Shown one piece after another: positions 50,182 to 57,851 of a stretch of 64,000 nucleotides of DNA. The first letter of the stretch is position 1; every line of letters begins with the position of its first letter. Position numbers and translations under genes: made by a program. Origin of the DNA: Microtetraspora niveoalba (GTDB lineage Bacteria > Actinomycetota > Actinomycetes > Streptosporangiales > Streptosporangiaceae); assembly GCF_001570405.1 (NCBI RefSeq), contig NZ_BBYM01000038.1, forward strand, positions 16,914-80,913, read 5' to 3'. The notes under the pieces were generated by a model that saw nothing but the letters and a program-made list of their open reading frames with translations, was not told where the DNA came from and ran no database searches.

Positions 50182-51039
50182 ATGTCCCGGGAGCTGCCCG
50201 TGATGCCCCAGCCGCTGCCGGCCGAGGTGTTCGACAGCCACTGCCACCTCGACATCATGGTGGGCGACCGCAAGGCGTCCTCCGGCGACCAGGTCGCGCT
50301 CGCCGCCCAGGCGGCGGGCGCGTCGGTCGAGGCCATCCTCGCGGACGCCCGCCTGGTCGGCGTGACCCGGCTGGTGACCATCGGGTACGACCTGCGCTCG
50401 TCCCACTGGGGCGCCGAGGTCGCCGCGCGGCACGACGACGTCTACGCGGGGGTGGCCATCCACCCCAACGAGGCGCACGCCGCGACCCCCGAGACGCTGG
50501 CCGAGATCGAGGAGCTGGCGCGGTCGCCGCACGTGCGGGCCGTGGGGGAGACCGGGCTCGACTACTTCCGGGACTGGGCCTCCCGCGAGGACCAGCACGC
50601 GAGCTTCCGGGCGCACATCGAGATCGCCAAGCGCACCGGGAAGGCGCTGGTCATCCACGACCGCGAGGCCCACGACGACGTGCTCGACGTCCTCGCCGAC
50701 CAGGGCGCGCCCGACGTCGTGATCTTCCACAGCTTCTCCGGCGACGGTGAGATGGCCAAGAAGTGCTCCGACGCCGGATATTTCATGTCGTTCTCCGGTC
50801 CGGTGACGTACAAGAACGCGGGTTATCTCCGTGAGGCGGCCCGGGTGGCGCCGGCCGAGCTCATGCTGGTGGAGACCGACGCGCCCTACCTCCCGCCGAC
50901 CCCGCACCGGGGCAAGCCGAACGCGCCCTACCTGATCCCGCTGACCCTGCGCTGCCTGGCCGAGGTCAGGGGCGTGGACGTCGCCGCCCTCGCCGCCGTC
51001 ATCATGGCCAACGGCGAGACCGCCTTCGGCGCCTGGTGA
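50182..51039 (+). CDS. tatD: TatD family metal-dependent hydrolase/deoxyribonuclease
   Basis: A 285-residue TIM-barrel hydrolase. Metal ligands appear in VFDSHCHLDIM, the Glu of AVGETGLDYFRDW, the His of LVIHDREAHDDV and VIFHSFSGDGEMA, and the Asp of LVETDAPYLPP. TatD proteins are reported 3'-5' exonucleases. It lies 21 bp after metG, as in other actinomycetes, and is followed by a strong hairpin. Confidence 0.93.
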   Translation: MSRELPVMPQPLPAEVFDSHCHLDIMVGDRKASSGDQVALAAQAAGASVEAILADARLVGVTRLVTIGYDLRSSHWGAEVAARHDDVYAGVAIHPNEAHAATPETLAEIEELARSPHVRAVGETGLDYFRDWASREDQHASFRAHIEIAKRTGKALVIHDREAHDDVLDVLADQGAPDVVIFHSFSGDGEMAKKCSDAGYFMSFSGPVTYKNAGYLREAARVAPAELMLVETDAPYLPPTPHRGKPNAPYLIPLTLRCLAEVRGVDVAALAAVIMANGETAFGAW

Positions 51040-51447
51040 CCCGACCCGTCCGCCCACTGCCGGTCGCGGACGGCGTCGGTGCGCGCCACCCTCGGTGAAC
51101 TCCACTGTTTCGTGGCATCTCATGTCCGTGGGCGAGTGGCGGGCCACCGGACGCCGCCGCCGGCGTCCGGTGGAAAACAGCCGTCAGACCCGCCTTTCCG
51201 TGCGCGGCCCCGAGCATATGCCGTGATTGTTTCGCGGTAATCGGCGCGGACGCGCCACACGATTTCATCGATCCGGCGGCCCGGTTTCCTCACCATATGT
51301 AGCCGAAGGAATGCGAAAAGCCCATGGACTGAGGACCGGCGCCATGTTTAACTGTGAAAAGTTGACGCCTGACAGGCCGGATGTCAACTGCGAACGCACT
51401 CCTCTGATGTGGCCCGATAAATGCGTATGGGCCAGAAAGGAACCGTA
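51040..51447. other. intergenic region, 408 bp, upstream of the peptide gene
   Basis: Contains the tatD terminator at 51144-51173, then a stretch of lower GC (from about 51220) likely to hold the promoter of the peptide cluster. GTTGAC and GTCAAC form a wide inverted repeat near 51361-51386, and a GATAAA at about 51415 could be a -10 box. A short frame ending at 51448 that encodes MFNCEKLTPDRPDVNCERTP is open, but it has no ribosome binding site. Confidence 0.5.
51144..51173 (+). terminator. hairpin terminator after tatD
   Basis: Perfect 12-bp arms with a 6-nt loop (GCCGCC) followed by AAAA, 105 bp past the tatD stop. It separates the core genes from the peptide cluster. Confidence 0.65.
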
Positions 51448-51660
51448 GTGCAGTTATTCAAGACGGCAAGTGATCGGCTGCTCAACCGCTTCGTGCCGAA
51501 GGCGGAGGCGTCCGCGTCCGGCTGGTTCACCCAGTCCTGCGGGTGCACGACCACGACGACCGGCAGGTTCTACCACTACCGCGAGTGCTACTACCCGGGC
51601 ACGTCCCCGGCCGAGGGGTACCACTGCGACCGGTGCTACGCCAGCACCATCAGGTGCTAG
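51448..51660 (+). CDS. cysteine-rich secreted peptide precursor (70 aa), candidate RiPP/bacteriocin-like core
   Basis: A 70-residue peptide. The N-terminal half (MQLFKTASDRLLNRFVPKAE) is a basic amphipathic leader, ending in an Ala-Ser-Ala stretch (residues 21-23) that fits a type I signal peptidase site. The predicted mature part is 47 residues with six cysteines at 31, 33, 47, 60, 63 and 70, a TTTTT run and many Tyr. CXC and CXXC pairs suggest three disulfides. GTG at 51448 has AAAGGA 7 bp upstream. Genes for a MauE-like protein, a thioredoxin, an ABC exporter and an S26 peptidase follow, which would oxidise, export and trim it. The product family is not known to me. Confidence 0.72.
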   Translation: MQLFKTASDRLLNRFVPKAEASASGWFTQSCGCTTTTTGRFYHYRECYYPGTSPAEGYHCDRCYASTIRC

Positions 51661-51778
51661 CGGCCCTCCCGCGCACCTCGGCGGCCGGGCCGCCGCGTCG
51701 GACGCGACCGGTGAGCTCCGTCCCGCGCCGATGAGAACGACGATTCTCCCGGCGCTTCCCCATGCCACGTGACGCCTC

Positions 51779-51804
51779 GCGGTCCGGCCCCGGGGCCGGA
51801 CCGC
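51779..51804 (+). terminator. 26-nt perfect palindrome, candidate attenuator after the peptide gene
   Basis: Thirteen-base arms meeting at the centre, 118 bp after the peptide stop. A partial terminator between a precursor gene and its processing genes is common in peptide clusters. Confidence 0.5.
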
Positions 51805-51826
51805 CGAACCACTGACACGTGGGTCG

Positions 51827-51924
51827 CGGAGTTTCGTTCACGGGTGGAGTTCCGCCGGCGTGGGTCAGGCATCCGTAGTCCGGCCGCCCGCGCCGCGCCA
51901 CGCACATCCGCGAACGAAACTCCG
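51827..51924. repeat. 13-bp inverted repeat with 72-nt loop before the mauE-like gene
   Basis: CGGAGTTTCGTTC at 51827-51839 pairs with GAACGAAACTCCG at 51912-51924. It lies 35 bp before the mauE-like start, so it may be an operator pair or an RNA stem controlling the maturation genes. Confidence 0.55.
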
Positions 51925-51959
51925 TCCCCTGTACGACGTACCTCGACGGGAAAAGAACG

Positions 51960-52526
51960 GTGCATTATCTCGCGATCGCGATTCGCTGCCTGATCGGGGT
52001 GGTATTTCTCCTCTCCTTCGTCGGTAAAGTCGGTGGGCGCGGGAAATTCACCGCCTTCACCGCGTCGATACGGGATCTGCGTTTTCTGCCCGCGGTACGG
52101 ACCCCTGCCGTCGCGCGCCTCGTGGTCGTCGCGGAGGGCTCCGTACCGGTGCTGCTCGCCGTCCCCTCCCCGATCGCCGTCGCGGCCGGACACGTCCTCG
52201 CGCTGGCACTGCTCCTGGCGTTCGCCGCGGTCATCGTGTTCACCGTACGGCGGGGGTTGCGGGTCACCTGCCGGTGCTTCGGCGCGTCCCCGATCCCCCT
52301 GGGGGCGGAACACGTCGCCCGCAACGTCGTTCTGGCGGTCCTCGCCGCGGCCGGGGCGGTCGCCGCCGGGGTCCTCCCGGCGGGGGAGGCCGCGCACCCC
52401 GCGGGTGCCCTGATCGCCGCCGTCGGCGGCCTGACACTCGGCGCGCTGGTCGCCGTCCTCGACGAGATCCTCGGACTTTTCCGTCCCATGAGCCGGGTCG
52501 GCCCCTCGGGGAGCCGTCTCCGATGA
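51960..52526 (+). CDS. MauE/DoxX-family redox-associated membrane protein
   Basis: A 188-residue integral membrane protein with four to five helices (for example IAIRCLIGVVFLLSFVGKVG and ALALLLAFAAVIVFTV). A conserved CRCFG motif holds Cys104 and Cys106, as in MauE, which with MauD is needed to form the disulfides of the methylamine dehydrogenase small subunit. It likely passes oxidising equivalents to the thioredoxin-like protein encoded 15 bp downstream. The GTG at 51960 has only a weak ribosome binding site. No methylamine dehydrogenase gene is nearby, so the client is probably the Cys-rich peptide. Confidence 0.82.
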   Translation: MHYLAIAIRCLIGVVFLLSFVGKVGGRGKFTAFTASIRDLRFLPAVRTPAVARLVVVAEGSVPVLLAVPSPIAVAAGHVLALALLLAFAAVIVFTVRRGLRVTCRCFGASPIPLGAEHVARNVVLAVLAAAGAVAAGVLPAGEAAHPAGALIAAVGGLTLGALVAVLDEILGLFRPMSRVGPSGSRLR

Positions 52527-52541
52527 AGCAGGAGGAGAGCC

Positions 52542-53081
52542 ATGCCGTTTCTCATCGCCGCCGTCGTCCTCGTCGGGGTCGTGTGCCTGGTCGACCTGGT
52601 CCTCACCGTGGGCGTGATCAGGCGGTTACGGGAGCACACGGAACTCCTCGCGACCCTCGGCAGGGAGGCGCCGGAGCTCGGCGCGGGCGAGGAGGTCGGA
52701 CCGTTCGCCGTCCACGCCGCCGACGGCGGCCCGCTCACCCGTGACCATCTGACACGGGAGACCCTGGTCGGCTTCTTCTCCCCCGACTGCGAGCCGTGCC
52801 GGGCGAAGCTGCCGGCGTTCGTCCGGTACGCCGCCGAGATGCCGGGCGGGCGGGACCGCGTCGTCGCCGTCATCGCGGCCGACGAGGGGGCGGACGGCGA
52901 GTTCCGCGCCCGGTTGAGCCAGGTGGCGCGGGTCGTCGTCGAGGACCACACCGGACCGTTGAGCGCCGCCTTCCGGGTGCGCGCGTACCCCTCCCTGTTC
53001 CTCGTCGCGCCGGACGACGCCGGCCGGGTCCTGGTCACGACGGACGCTCCCGAGCTGAGCCGGGCCGTCGGCGTGGCATGA
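52542..53081 (+). CDS. membrane-anchored TlpA/MauD-like thioredoxin-fold protein
   Basis: A 179-residue protein with one N-terminal membrane helix (PFLIAAVVLVGVVCLVDLVL) and an extracytoplasmic thioredoxin domain. The active site is CEPC (Cys83, Cys86) in VGFFSPDCEPCRAKLP, and the cis-Pro loop is in RAYPSLFLV. It resembles MauD and TlpA oxidoreductases. ATG at 52542 has AGGAGGAG. Its stop overlaps the ABC gene by ATGA. With the MauE-like partner it probably makes or reshuffles disulfides in the exported peptide. Confidence 0.88.
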   Translation: MPFLIAAVVLVGVVCLVDLVLTVGVIRRLREHTELLATLGREAPELGAGEEVGPFAVHAADGGPLTRDHLTRETLVGFFSPDCEPCRAKLPAFVRYAAEMPGGRDRVVAVIAADEGADGEFRARLSQVARVVVEDHTGPLSAAFRVRAYPSLFLVAPDDAGRVLVTTDAPELSRAVGVA

Positions 53082-55180
53082 GTGGCGCGGGCGGCCGGGA
53101 CCGGCCGCGCGAGCAGGGCGGGCCGGGGCCTTCGGCCTCCCCGCCGGACAGTGAGGACGCGGCAGACCGTGAGGACGCGGCAGACCGTGAGGGCGTGCCG
53201 GACCGTGAGGACGCGGCAGACCGTGAGGGCGTGCCGGACCGTGAGGACGCGGCAGACCGTGAGGGCGTGCCGGACCGTGAGGGCGCGGCGGGCCACGAGG
53301 GCGCCGACGGCGCTCCTCTCCCGGCCGCCGGCGGCGCCGTGTGGGTGAGGCGGCTGGTCATCGCGCTCTCCCTCGCGGCCGCCGCCGCGCCCGGCACGCT
53401 CGCGCTGTACGTGTCGCTGACCCTGGCGGCCGGAGCGTTCCCCGTCGCGACCACCTGGCTGACCAAGAGCGTCATCGACCGGCTGATCGCCGGATCCCCC
53501 CTGGGCACGCTCGCCGGCCTCGCCGTGGGGCTGGCCGTCGCCGGGACGATCACGGCGGCCCTCCCGCAGGTGACGCACTATCTGCGCGCGGAGGTGGACC
53601 GCGCCGTCGGGGTGATCGCTCAGGACCGCCTGTTCGCCGCCGTGGAAGGGTTCGTCGGCCTGGGACGGTTCGAGAACCCCCACTTCCTGGATCGGCTGCG
53701 TCTCGCGCAGCAGGCCAGCACGGTGTCGCCCGCCCAGGCCGTGGACGGGGCACTCGGCGTCGGCGGCGCGCTCGTCACCCTCGTCGGCTTCCTCGGCTCG
53801 TTGCTCCTGCTGAGCCCGGCGTTGACGCTCCTCGTACTGGCGGCCGGCGTGCCGACGTTGATCGCGGAGATCGCGATGTCCCGTCGTCGGGCCGGGATGT
53901 TGTGGACCATCGGATCGGCCGAGCGGCGCGAGATCTTCTACAGCCAGCTCCTGACGAGCGTGCAGGCGGCCAAGGAGGTGCGCCTGTTCGGCATCGGACC
54001 CTTCCTGCGCGGACGGATGCTCGCCGAAAGATCCACCGCCAACAGGGCGAAGCGGGCGGTCGATCGCCGGGAGACGCTCACCCAGACCGGGCTCGGACTG
54101 CTCGCCGCGCTGGTGTCCGGCATCGGGCTGTTCTGGGCGGTGGTCTCCGCGCACTCCGGACGGATCTCCGTCGGCGACGTCGCGATGTTCGTCGCCGCGA
54201 TCAGCGGCACGCAGGGCGCCCTGGTCGCGGTGGCCGGCGACGCGGCCCGCGCGCACCAGGCGCTCCTCATGTTCGACCACTACGTCGCGGTGACGACGGC
54301 GGGGCCGGACCTGCCGGTGCGGGCGACGCCGGCGCCGCTGCCGCCGCTGCGGCACGGCATCGAGTTCCGGGACGTGTGGTTCCGGTACTCGGACGACCAC
54401 CCCTGGGTGCTGCGCGGCGTCGACCTACGTGTCCCCAAGGGGGCGGCCGTGGCCCTCGTCGGACTGAACGGCGAGGGCAAGTCGACGCTGATGAAGCTGC
54501 TGTGCAGGTTCTACGACCCGACCAGGGGCGCGATCCTCTGGGACGGCGTGGACATCCGCGACGTCGACGTGGCCGAACTGCGGCGCAGGATCGGCGCCGT
54601 GTTCCAGGACTACATGAGCTACGACATGACCGCCGGGGAGAACATCGCCCTCGGCGACCTGACCGCGCTGGACGATCGCGACCGGCTCGCGGCGGCGGCG
54701 CGCGCGGCGGGGATCCACGACAAGATCATGGAACTGCCGTCGACGTTCGACACGCTGTTGACCCGGATGTTCTTCATGGAGAGCGAGAAGGAGGACGCGA
54801 GGAACGGCCACATGTTGTCCGGCGGCCAGTGGCAGCGGCTCGCCCTGGCCCGGGCGTTCCTCCGGGACCGGCGCGATCTGATGATCCTCGACGAACCGTC
54901 GGCCGGTCTCGACGCCGAGGCCGAACACGAGATCCACGTCTCGCTCAGGCGGCACCGGGCCGGCCGGACCAGCCTGCTCGTCTCGCACCGCCTCGGCGCG
55001 GTCCGCGACGCGGACCGCATCGTCGTCCTCTCGGACGGGCGGATCGCGGAGCAGGGCCGTCACGACGAGCTGACCGCGGCCGGGGGGATCTACGCCCGGC
55101 TCTTCGCCCTGCAGGCGTCCGGATACCAGCCGGGCACGGAAGAAGCGAGATCCGCGTCGCTGCCGGCGAGGACCCCGTGA
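53078..55180 (+). CDS. exporter-type ABC transporter (fused membrane and ATPase domains)
   Basis: A 700-residue half-size ABC exporter. The first 80 residues are a soluble tail holding eight six-residue repeats (EDAADR/EGVPDR, residues 26-73). Six membrane helices follow (such as LVIALSLAAAAAPGTLALYV), then the ATPase with Walker A LVGLNGEGKSTLMKLL, signature MLSGGQWQRLALARAF and Walker B DLMILDEPSAGLDAEAE. It has no C39 peptidase domain, so leader removal must come from another enzyme, presumably the S26 peptidase whose gene overlaps its stop by 4 bp. It probably exports the Cys-rich peptide. Confidence 0.88.
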   Translation: MSGAGGRDRPREQGGPGPSASPPDSEDAADREDAADREGVPDREDAADREGVPDREDAADREGVPDREGAAGHEGADGAPLPAAGGAVWVRRLVIALSLAAAAAPGTLALYVSLTLAAGAFPVATTWLTKSVIDRLIAGSPLGTLAGLAVGLAVAGTITAALPQVTHYLRAEVDRAVGVIAQDRLFAAVEGFVGLGRFENPHFLDRLRLAQQASTVSPAQAVDGALGVGGALVTLVGFLGSLLLLSPALTLLVLAAGVPTLIAEIAMSRRRAGMLWTIGSAERREIFYSQLLTSVQAAKEVRLFGIGPFLRGRMLAERSTANRAKRAVDRRETLTQTGLGLLAALVSGIGLFWAVVSAHSGRISVGDVAMFVAAISGTQGALVAVAGDAARAHQALLMFDHYVAVTTAGPDLPVRATPAPLPPLRHGIEFRDVWFRYSDDHPWVLRGVDLRVPKGAAVALVGLNGEGKSTLMKLLCRFYDPTRGAILWDGVDIRDVDVAELRRRIGAVFQDYMSYDMTAGENIALGDLTALDDRDRLAAAARAAGIHDKIMELPSTFDTLLTRMFFMESEKEDARNGHMLSGGQWQRLALARAFLRDRRDLMILDEPSAGLDAEAEHEIHVSLRRHRAGRTSLLVSHRLGAVRDADRIVVLSDGRIAEQGRHDELTAAGGIYARLFALQASGYQPGTEEARSASLPARTP
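53153..53296 (+). repeat. 18-bp in-frame tandem repeat, eight copies, in the ABC exporter gene
   Basis: Two unit types alternate, GAGGACGCGGCAGACCGT and GAGGGCGTGCCGGACCGT, at 53153, 53171, 53189, 53207, 53225, 53243, 53261 and a diverged one at 53279. They encode EDAADR and EGVPDR. Near-identity shows recent expansion and probable length variation between strains. Confidence 0.9.
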
Positions 55181-55755
55181 TCCCGCACCCGGAGCAAGGC
55201 GACATACGGATCACCCGGGCGCCGGCGGTCGCTCCGGGGCACGGTCTCGGTCGCAGTCTCGGTCGCGGCCTCGGGCTCGGCATCGGGCTCGGCATCGCGA
55301 CGGGTCTCGGGCTGGGAATCGCCGCCGGCGTCGGGCTGGCGCTCGCGGCACGGCGCCTGGTCGTGGTGACCGTGCGCGGCGCGAGCATGGAGCCGTCCTT
55401 CCACGACGGAGACCGCGTCCTCGTCCGCCGCGGAGCTCCCCTCGCCGTCGAACAGGTCGTCGTGGTGGAGCGGCCCGTGCTCGGCATGGACTGGCCCCGC
55501 CCACCGCTCCCCGGCAGCGCGTCACGGCAGGCGATCGCCTCCAGAGAGTGGATGATCAAGCGGGTGGCCGCCGTGCCGGGAGATCCGCTCACCTCGCCGC
55601 CGCCCGTACCGGTGGAGGGGACCGAGGAGCGGGTGCCGGTCGGCATGTTGCTCCTGCTCGGGGACAACCGGGCGGCCAGCGTCGACTCCCGCCATCTCGG
55701 TTACTTCCAGGGCGAGCGCGTGCTGGGCACCGTGATCCGGAAGCTCTCCCGCTGA
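55177..55755 (+). CDS. S26 family signal peptidase
   Basis: A 192-residue type I signal peptidase with one membrane segment. The nucleophile Ser70 is in [18 protein letters not shown] and the general base Lys128 in [33 protein letters not shown] is the conserved box D/E. The N-terminal helix is unusually glycine-rich ([18 protein letters not shown]), a glycine zipper. The GTG overlaps the ABC exporter stop. It is much shorter than housekeeping LepB in actinomycetes and is probably dedicated to the Cys-rich peptide, cutting at its Ala-Ser-Ala site. Confidence 0.87.
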   Translation: MIPHPEQGDIRITRAPAVAPGHGLGRSLGRGLGLGIGLGIATGLGLGIAAGVGLALAARRLVVVTVRGASMEPSFHDGDRVLVRRGAPLAVEQVVVVERPVLGMDWPRPPLPGSASRQAIASREWMIKRVAAVPGDPLTSPPPVPVEGTEERVPVGMLLLLGDNRAASVDSRHLGYFQGERVLGTVIRKLSR

Positions 55756-55801
55756 CCGGCGCGGTAACGAAGACCTGCTCCGATGCCGGACACTAGACAG
55801 C

Positions 55802-56710
55802 ATGACTTTGCTCGGCCCTGTCGAAGTGCGCGCGCTCGCGGAGAAGCTGGGCATCCGGCCGACCAAGAAGCTCGGGCAGAACTTCGTCATCGACGGCGGC
55901 ACCGTCCGCCGCATCGTCCGGGTCGCCGAGGTGACCCCCGAGGACGTCGTCATCGAGATCGGGCCGGGGCTCGGCTCGCTCACCCTGGCCCTCCTGCCCG
56001 AGGTGGCGCGGGTCGTGGCGGTCGAGATCGACCCGGCGCTCGCGGCCCAGCTCCCGCTGACCGTCGCCCAGATGGACGCCGAGCACGCCGGCCGGCTCAC
56101 CGTCGTCCACGCCGACGCGCTGAAGGTGGCCCCGGACGACCTGCGGACGGGCCCCGGCGAGGTCGCGCCCGCCCCGGGCGGTCAGGATCGGTCCGAGACG
56201 CCCGCCGCGCTGCCCACCGCGCTGGTCGCCAACCTGCCGTACAACGTCTCGGTGCCGGTGCTGCTGCACCTGCTGGAGATCCTGCCGTCCCTGCGCCGGG
56301 GCCTCGTCATGGTGCAGGCCGAGGTCGCCGACCGGCTCGCCGCGGCCCCCGGGTCGCGGATCTACGGCGTCCCCTCGCTCAAGGCCGCCTGGTACGCCGA
56401 CGTGCGCCGCGCCGGGCCCGTCGGGCGCAACGTCTTCTGGCCCGCGCCCAACGTCGACTCCGGGCTGGTCTCACTCGTCCGCCGCGACCCGCCGGAGACG
56501 TCCGCGACCCGCGAGGAGGTCTTCGCCGTCGTGGACGCCGCCTTCGCGCAGCGCCGCAAGACGCTCCGCGCCGCCCTGGCCTCCTGGGCCGGTACGGCCG
56601 CCGCCGCCGAGGAGGCCCTCGTCCGGGCGGGCGTCCAGCCGTCGGCGCGCGGCGAGCAGCTCGGCATCGTCGACTTCGCCCGCATCGCCGAAAACCGCCC
56701 TCGGCCGTAG
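55802..56710 (+). CDS. rsmA: 16S rRNA dimethyladenosine transferase RsmA (KsgA)
   Basis: A 302-residue SAM-dependent methyltransferase that dimethylates A1518 and A1519 of 16S rRNA. It has [19 protein letters not shown], the SAM motif [14 protein letters not shown], the catalytic [15 protein letters not shown] and late motifs [15 protein letters not shown] and [16 protein letters not shown]. An insertion rich in Gly and Pro lies before the catalytic motif (around [11 protein letters not shown]). It starts 46 bp after the signal peptidase gene and resumes the core gene order before ispE. Confidence 0.95.
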   Translation: MTLLGPVEVRALAEKLGIRPTKKLGQNFVIDGGTVRRIVRVAEVTPEDVVIEIGPGLGSLTLALLPEVARVVAVEIDPALAAQLPLTVAQMDAEHAGRLTVVHADALKVAPDDLRTGPGEVAPAPGGQDRSETPAALPTALVANLPYNVSVPVLLHLLEILPSLRRGLVMVQAEVADRLAAAPGSRIYGVPSLKAAWYADVRRAGPVGRNVFWPAPNVDSGLVSLVRRDPPETSATREEVFAVVDAAFAQRRKTLRAALASWAGTAAAAEEALVRAGVQPSARGEQLGIVDFARIAENRPRP

Positions 56711-56795
56711 CGCGCCAGGACCGCCCCTGAGCGGCGAGTCGAGGCACGTACCGGCGAGATCGGACGGCGGCACGGGAGCGCTAGGCTCGGCTGCT

Positions 56796-57737
56796 GTGAC
56801 TGCTACGCAGAGGGTGACGGTGCGCGTCCCGGCCAAGGTCAACCTGCAGCTCGCCGTCGGGCCGCTGCGCGACGACGGCTATCACGACCTGGTGAACGTC
56901 TTCCACGCCGTCTCGCTGTTCGACGAGGTGACGGCGACCCCGCCGGGCACCGCCGGAGCCTTCACCGTGCGCGTCGAGGGCGAGGCCGCCACGCAGGTGC
57001 CCGCCGACGCCACCAACCTCGCCGTCCGCGCCGCCGAGGCCCTCGCCAAGCACGCCGGGCAGACCGGCCCCGACGGTCGCCCGTACGGCGCGGACCTGCT
57101 GATCCGCAAGGCGATCCCGGTCGCTGGCGGCATGGCCGGAGGCAGCGCCGACGCCGCGGCCGCCCTCCTCGCGTGCGACGCCCTCTGGGGGCTCGGACTG
57201 CCCCGCGACGAGCTCATGGAGATCGGCGCGGCCATCGGCAGCGACGTGCCGTTCGCCCTCCTCGGCGGCACCGCGGTCGGCACCGGACGCGGCGAGCTGC
57301 TGACCCCCGTCCCGGCGACCGGCGCCTTCCACTGGGTGTTCGCCCTCGCCGACGGAGGCCTGTCCACCCCGCAGGTGTACGGCGAGTGCGACCGCATCCG
57401 CGCCGACGCGGGCGAGGAGGTCGCGTGGCCGGCCGCGGACGAGGCGCTCATGACGGCCCTGCGGGACGGCGACGCCCGCGCGCTCGGCGCCGCCCTCGCG
57501 AACGACCTGCAACCCGCCGCGCTCGCGCTCCGCCCCTCACTCGGCCGTACGCTCGACGCCGGACGGGACGCCGGGGCGCTCGGCGCGATCGTCTCCGGCT
57601 CCGGCCCCACCTGCGCCTTCCTGGCCGGATCCGCCGAGGACGCCCGCGAGTTGTCCGAGGCGCTGACCGCCGCCGGCGGGTGCCGTGCCGCCGTCACCGC
57701 GCAAGGGCCCGTCCCCGGCGCCGAGATCGTCGCGTAG
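56796..57737 (+). CDS. ispE: 4-diphosphocytidyl-2-C-methyl-D-erythritol kinase
   Basis: A 313-residue GHMP kinase of the MEP isoprenoid route that phosphorylates the 2-hydroxyl of CDP-methylerythritol. It shows VRVPAKVNLQLAVGPLRDDG, the phosphate loop IPVAGGMAGGSADAAAALLA, GAAIGSDVPFALLGGTAVGT and VSGSGPTCAFLAGSA. The start is GTG at 56796. It lies 85 bp downstream of rsmA, a pairing widespread in bacteria, and is followed by the ABC-F gene. Confidence 0.95.
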   Translation: MTATQRVTVRVPAKVNLQLAVGPLRDDGYHDLVNVFHAVSLFDEVTATPPGTAGAFTVRVEGEAATQVPADATNLAVRAAEALAKHAGQTGPDGRPYGADLLIRKAIPVAGGMAGGSADAAAALLACDALWGLGLPRDELMEIGAAIGSDVPFALLGGTAVGTGRGELLTPVPATGAFHWVFALADGGLSTPQVYGECDRIRADAGEEVAWPAADEALMTALRDGDARALGAALANDLQPAALALRPSLGRTLDAGRDAGALGAIVSGSGPTCAFLAGSAEDARELSEALTAAGGCRAAVTAQGPVPGAEIVA

Positions 57738-57851
57738 GCGCCGCCCGTACAACCGGGATCCGCGCGACGACGATGCGTCCCCGAAGGAGAACGCCCGCGC
57801 GCGGGCTCGGGAGTACGAGGGATTTTGGGGAATCGGTAGGCTGGGCAGGCG

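Larger units (their letters stand above)
51661..51959. other. leader region, 299 bp, between peptide and mauE-like genes
   Basis: Holds a 26-nt perfect palindrome and a 13-bp inverted repeat with a 72-nt loop. They could form a terminator/attenuator that lets the peptide gene be expressed more than its maturation genes, or a promoter-proximal structure. No gene is convincing. Confidence 0.5.

Noticed and set aside
51227..51448. Short frame with three Cys just before the Cys-rich peptide
   Set aside because: It has no usable ribosome binding site at its ATG codons and lacks a leader or cleavage site. It could be a second peptide, but the evidence is too thin to list as a gene.
51960..53081. 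MauE and thioredoxin genes as part of a methylamine dehydrogenase operon
   Set aside because: No mauA, mauB or amicyanin-like gene is present in the window; the nearby client is the Cys-rich peptide instead.
53153..53296. Regular 18-bp repeats as a possible CRISPR array
   Set aside because: Units are contiguous with no spacers, in frame, and inside the ABC exporter gene, so they are coding tandem repeats.
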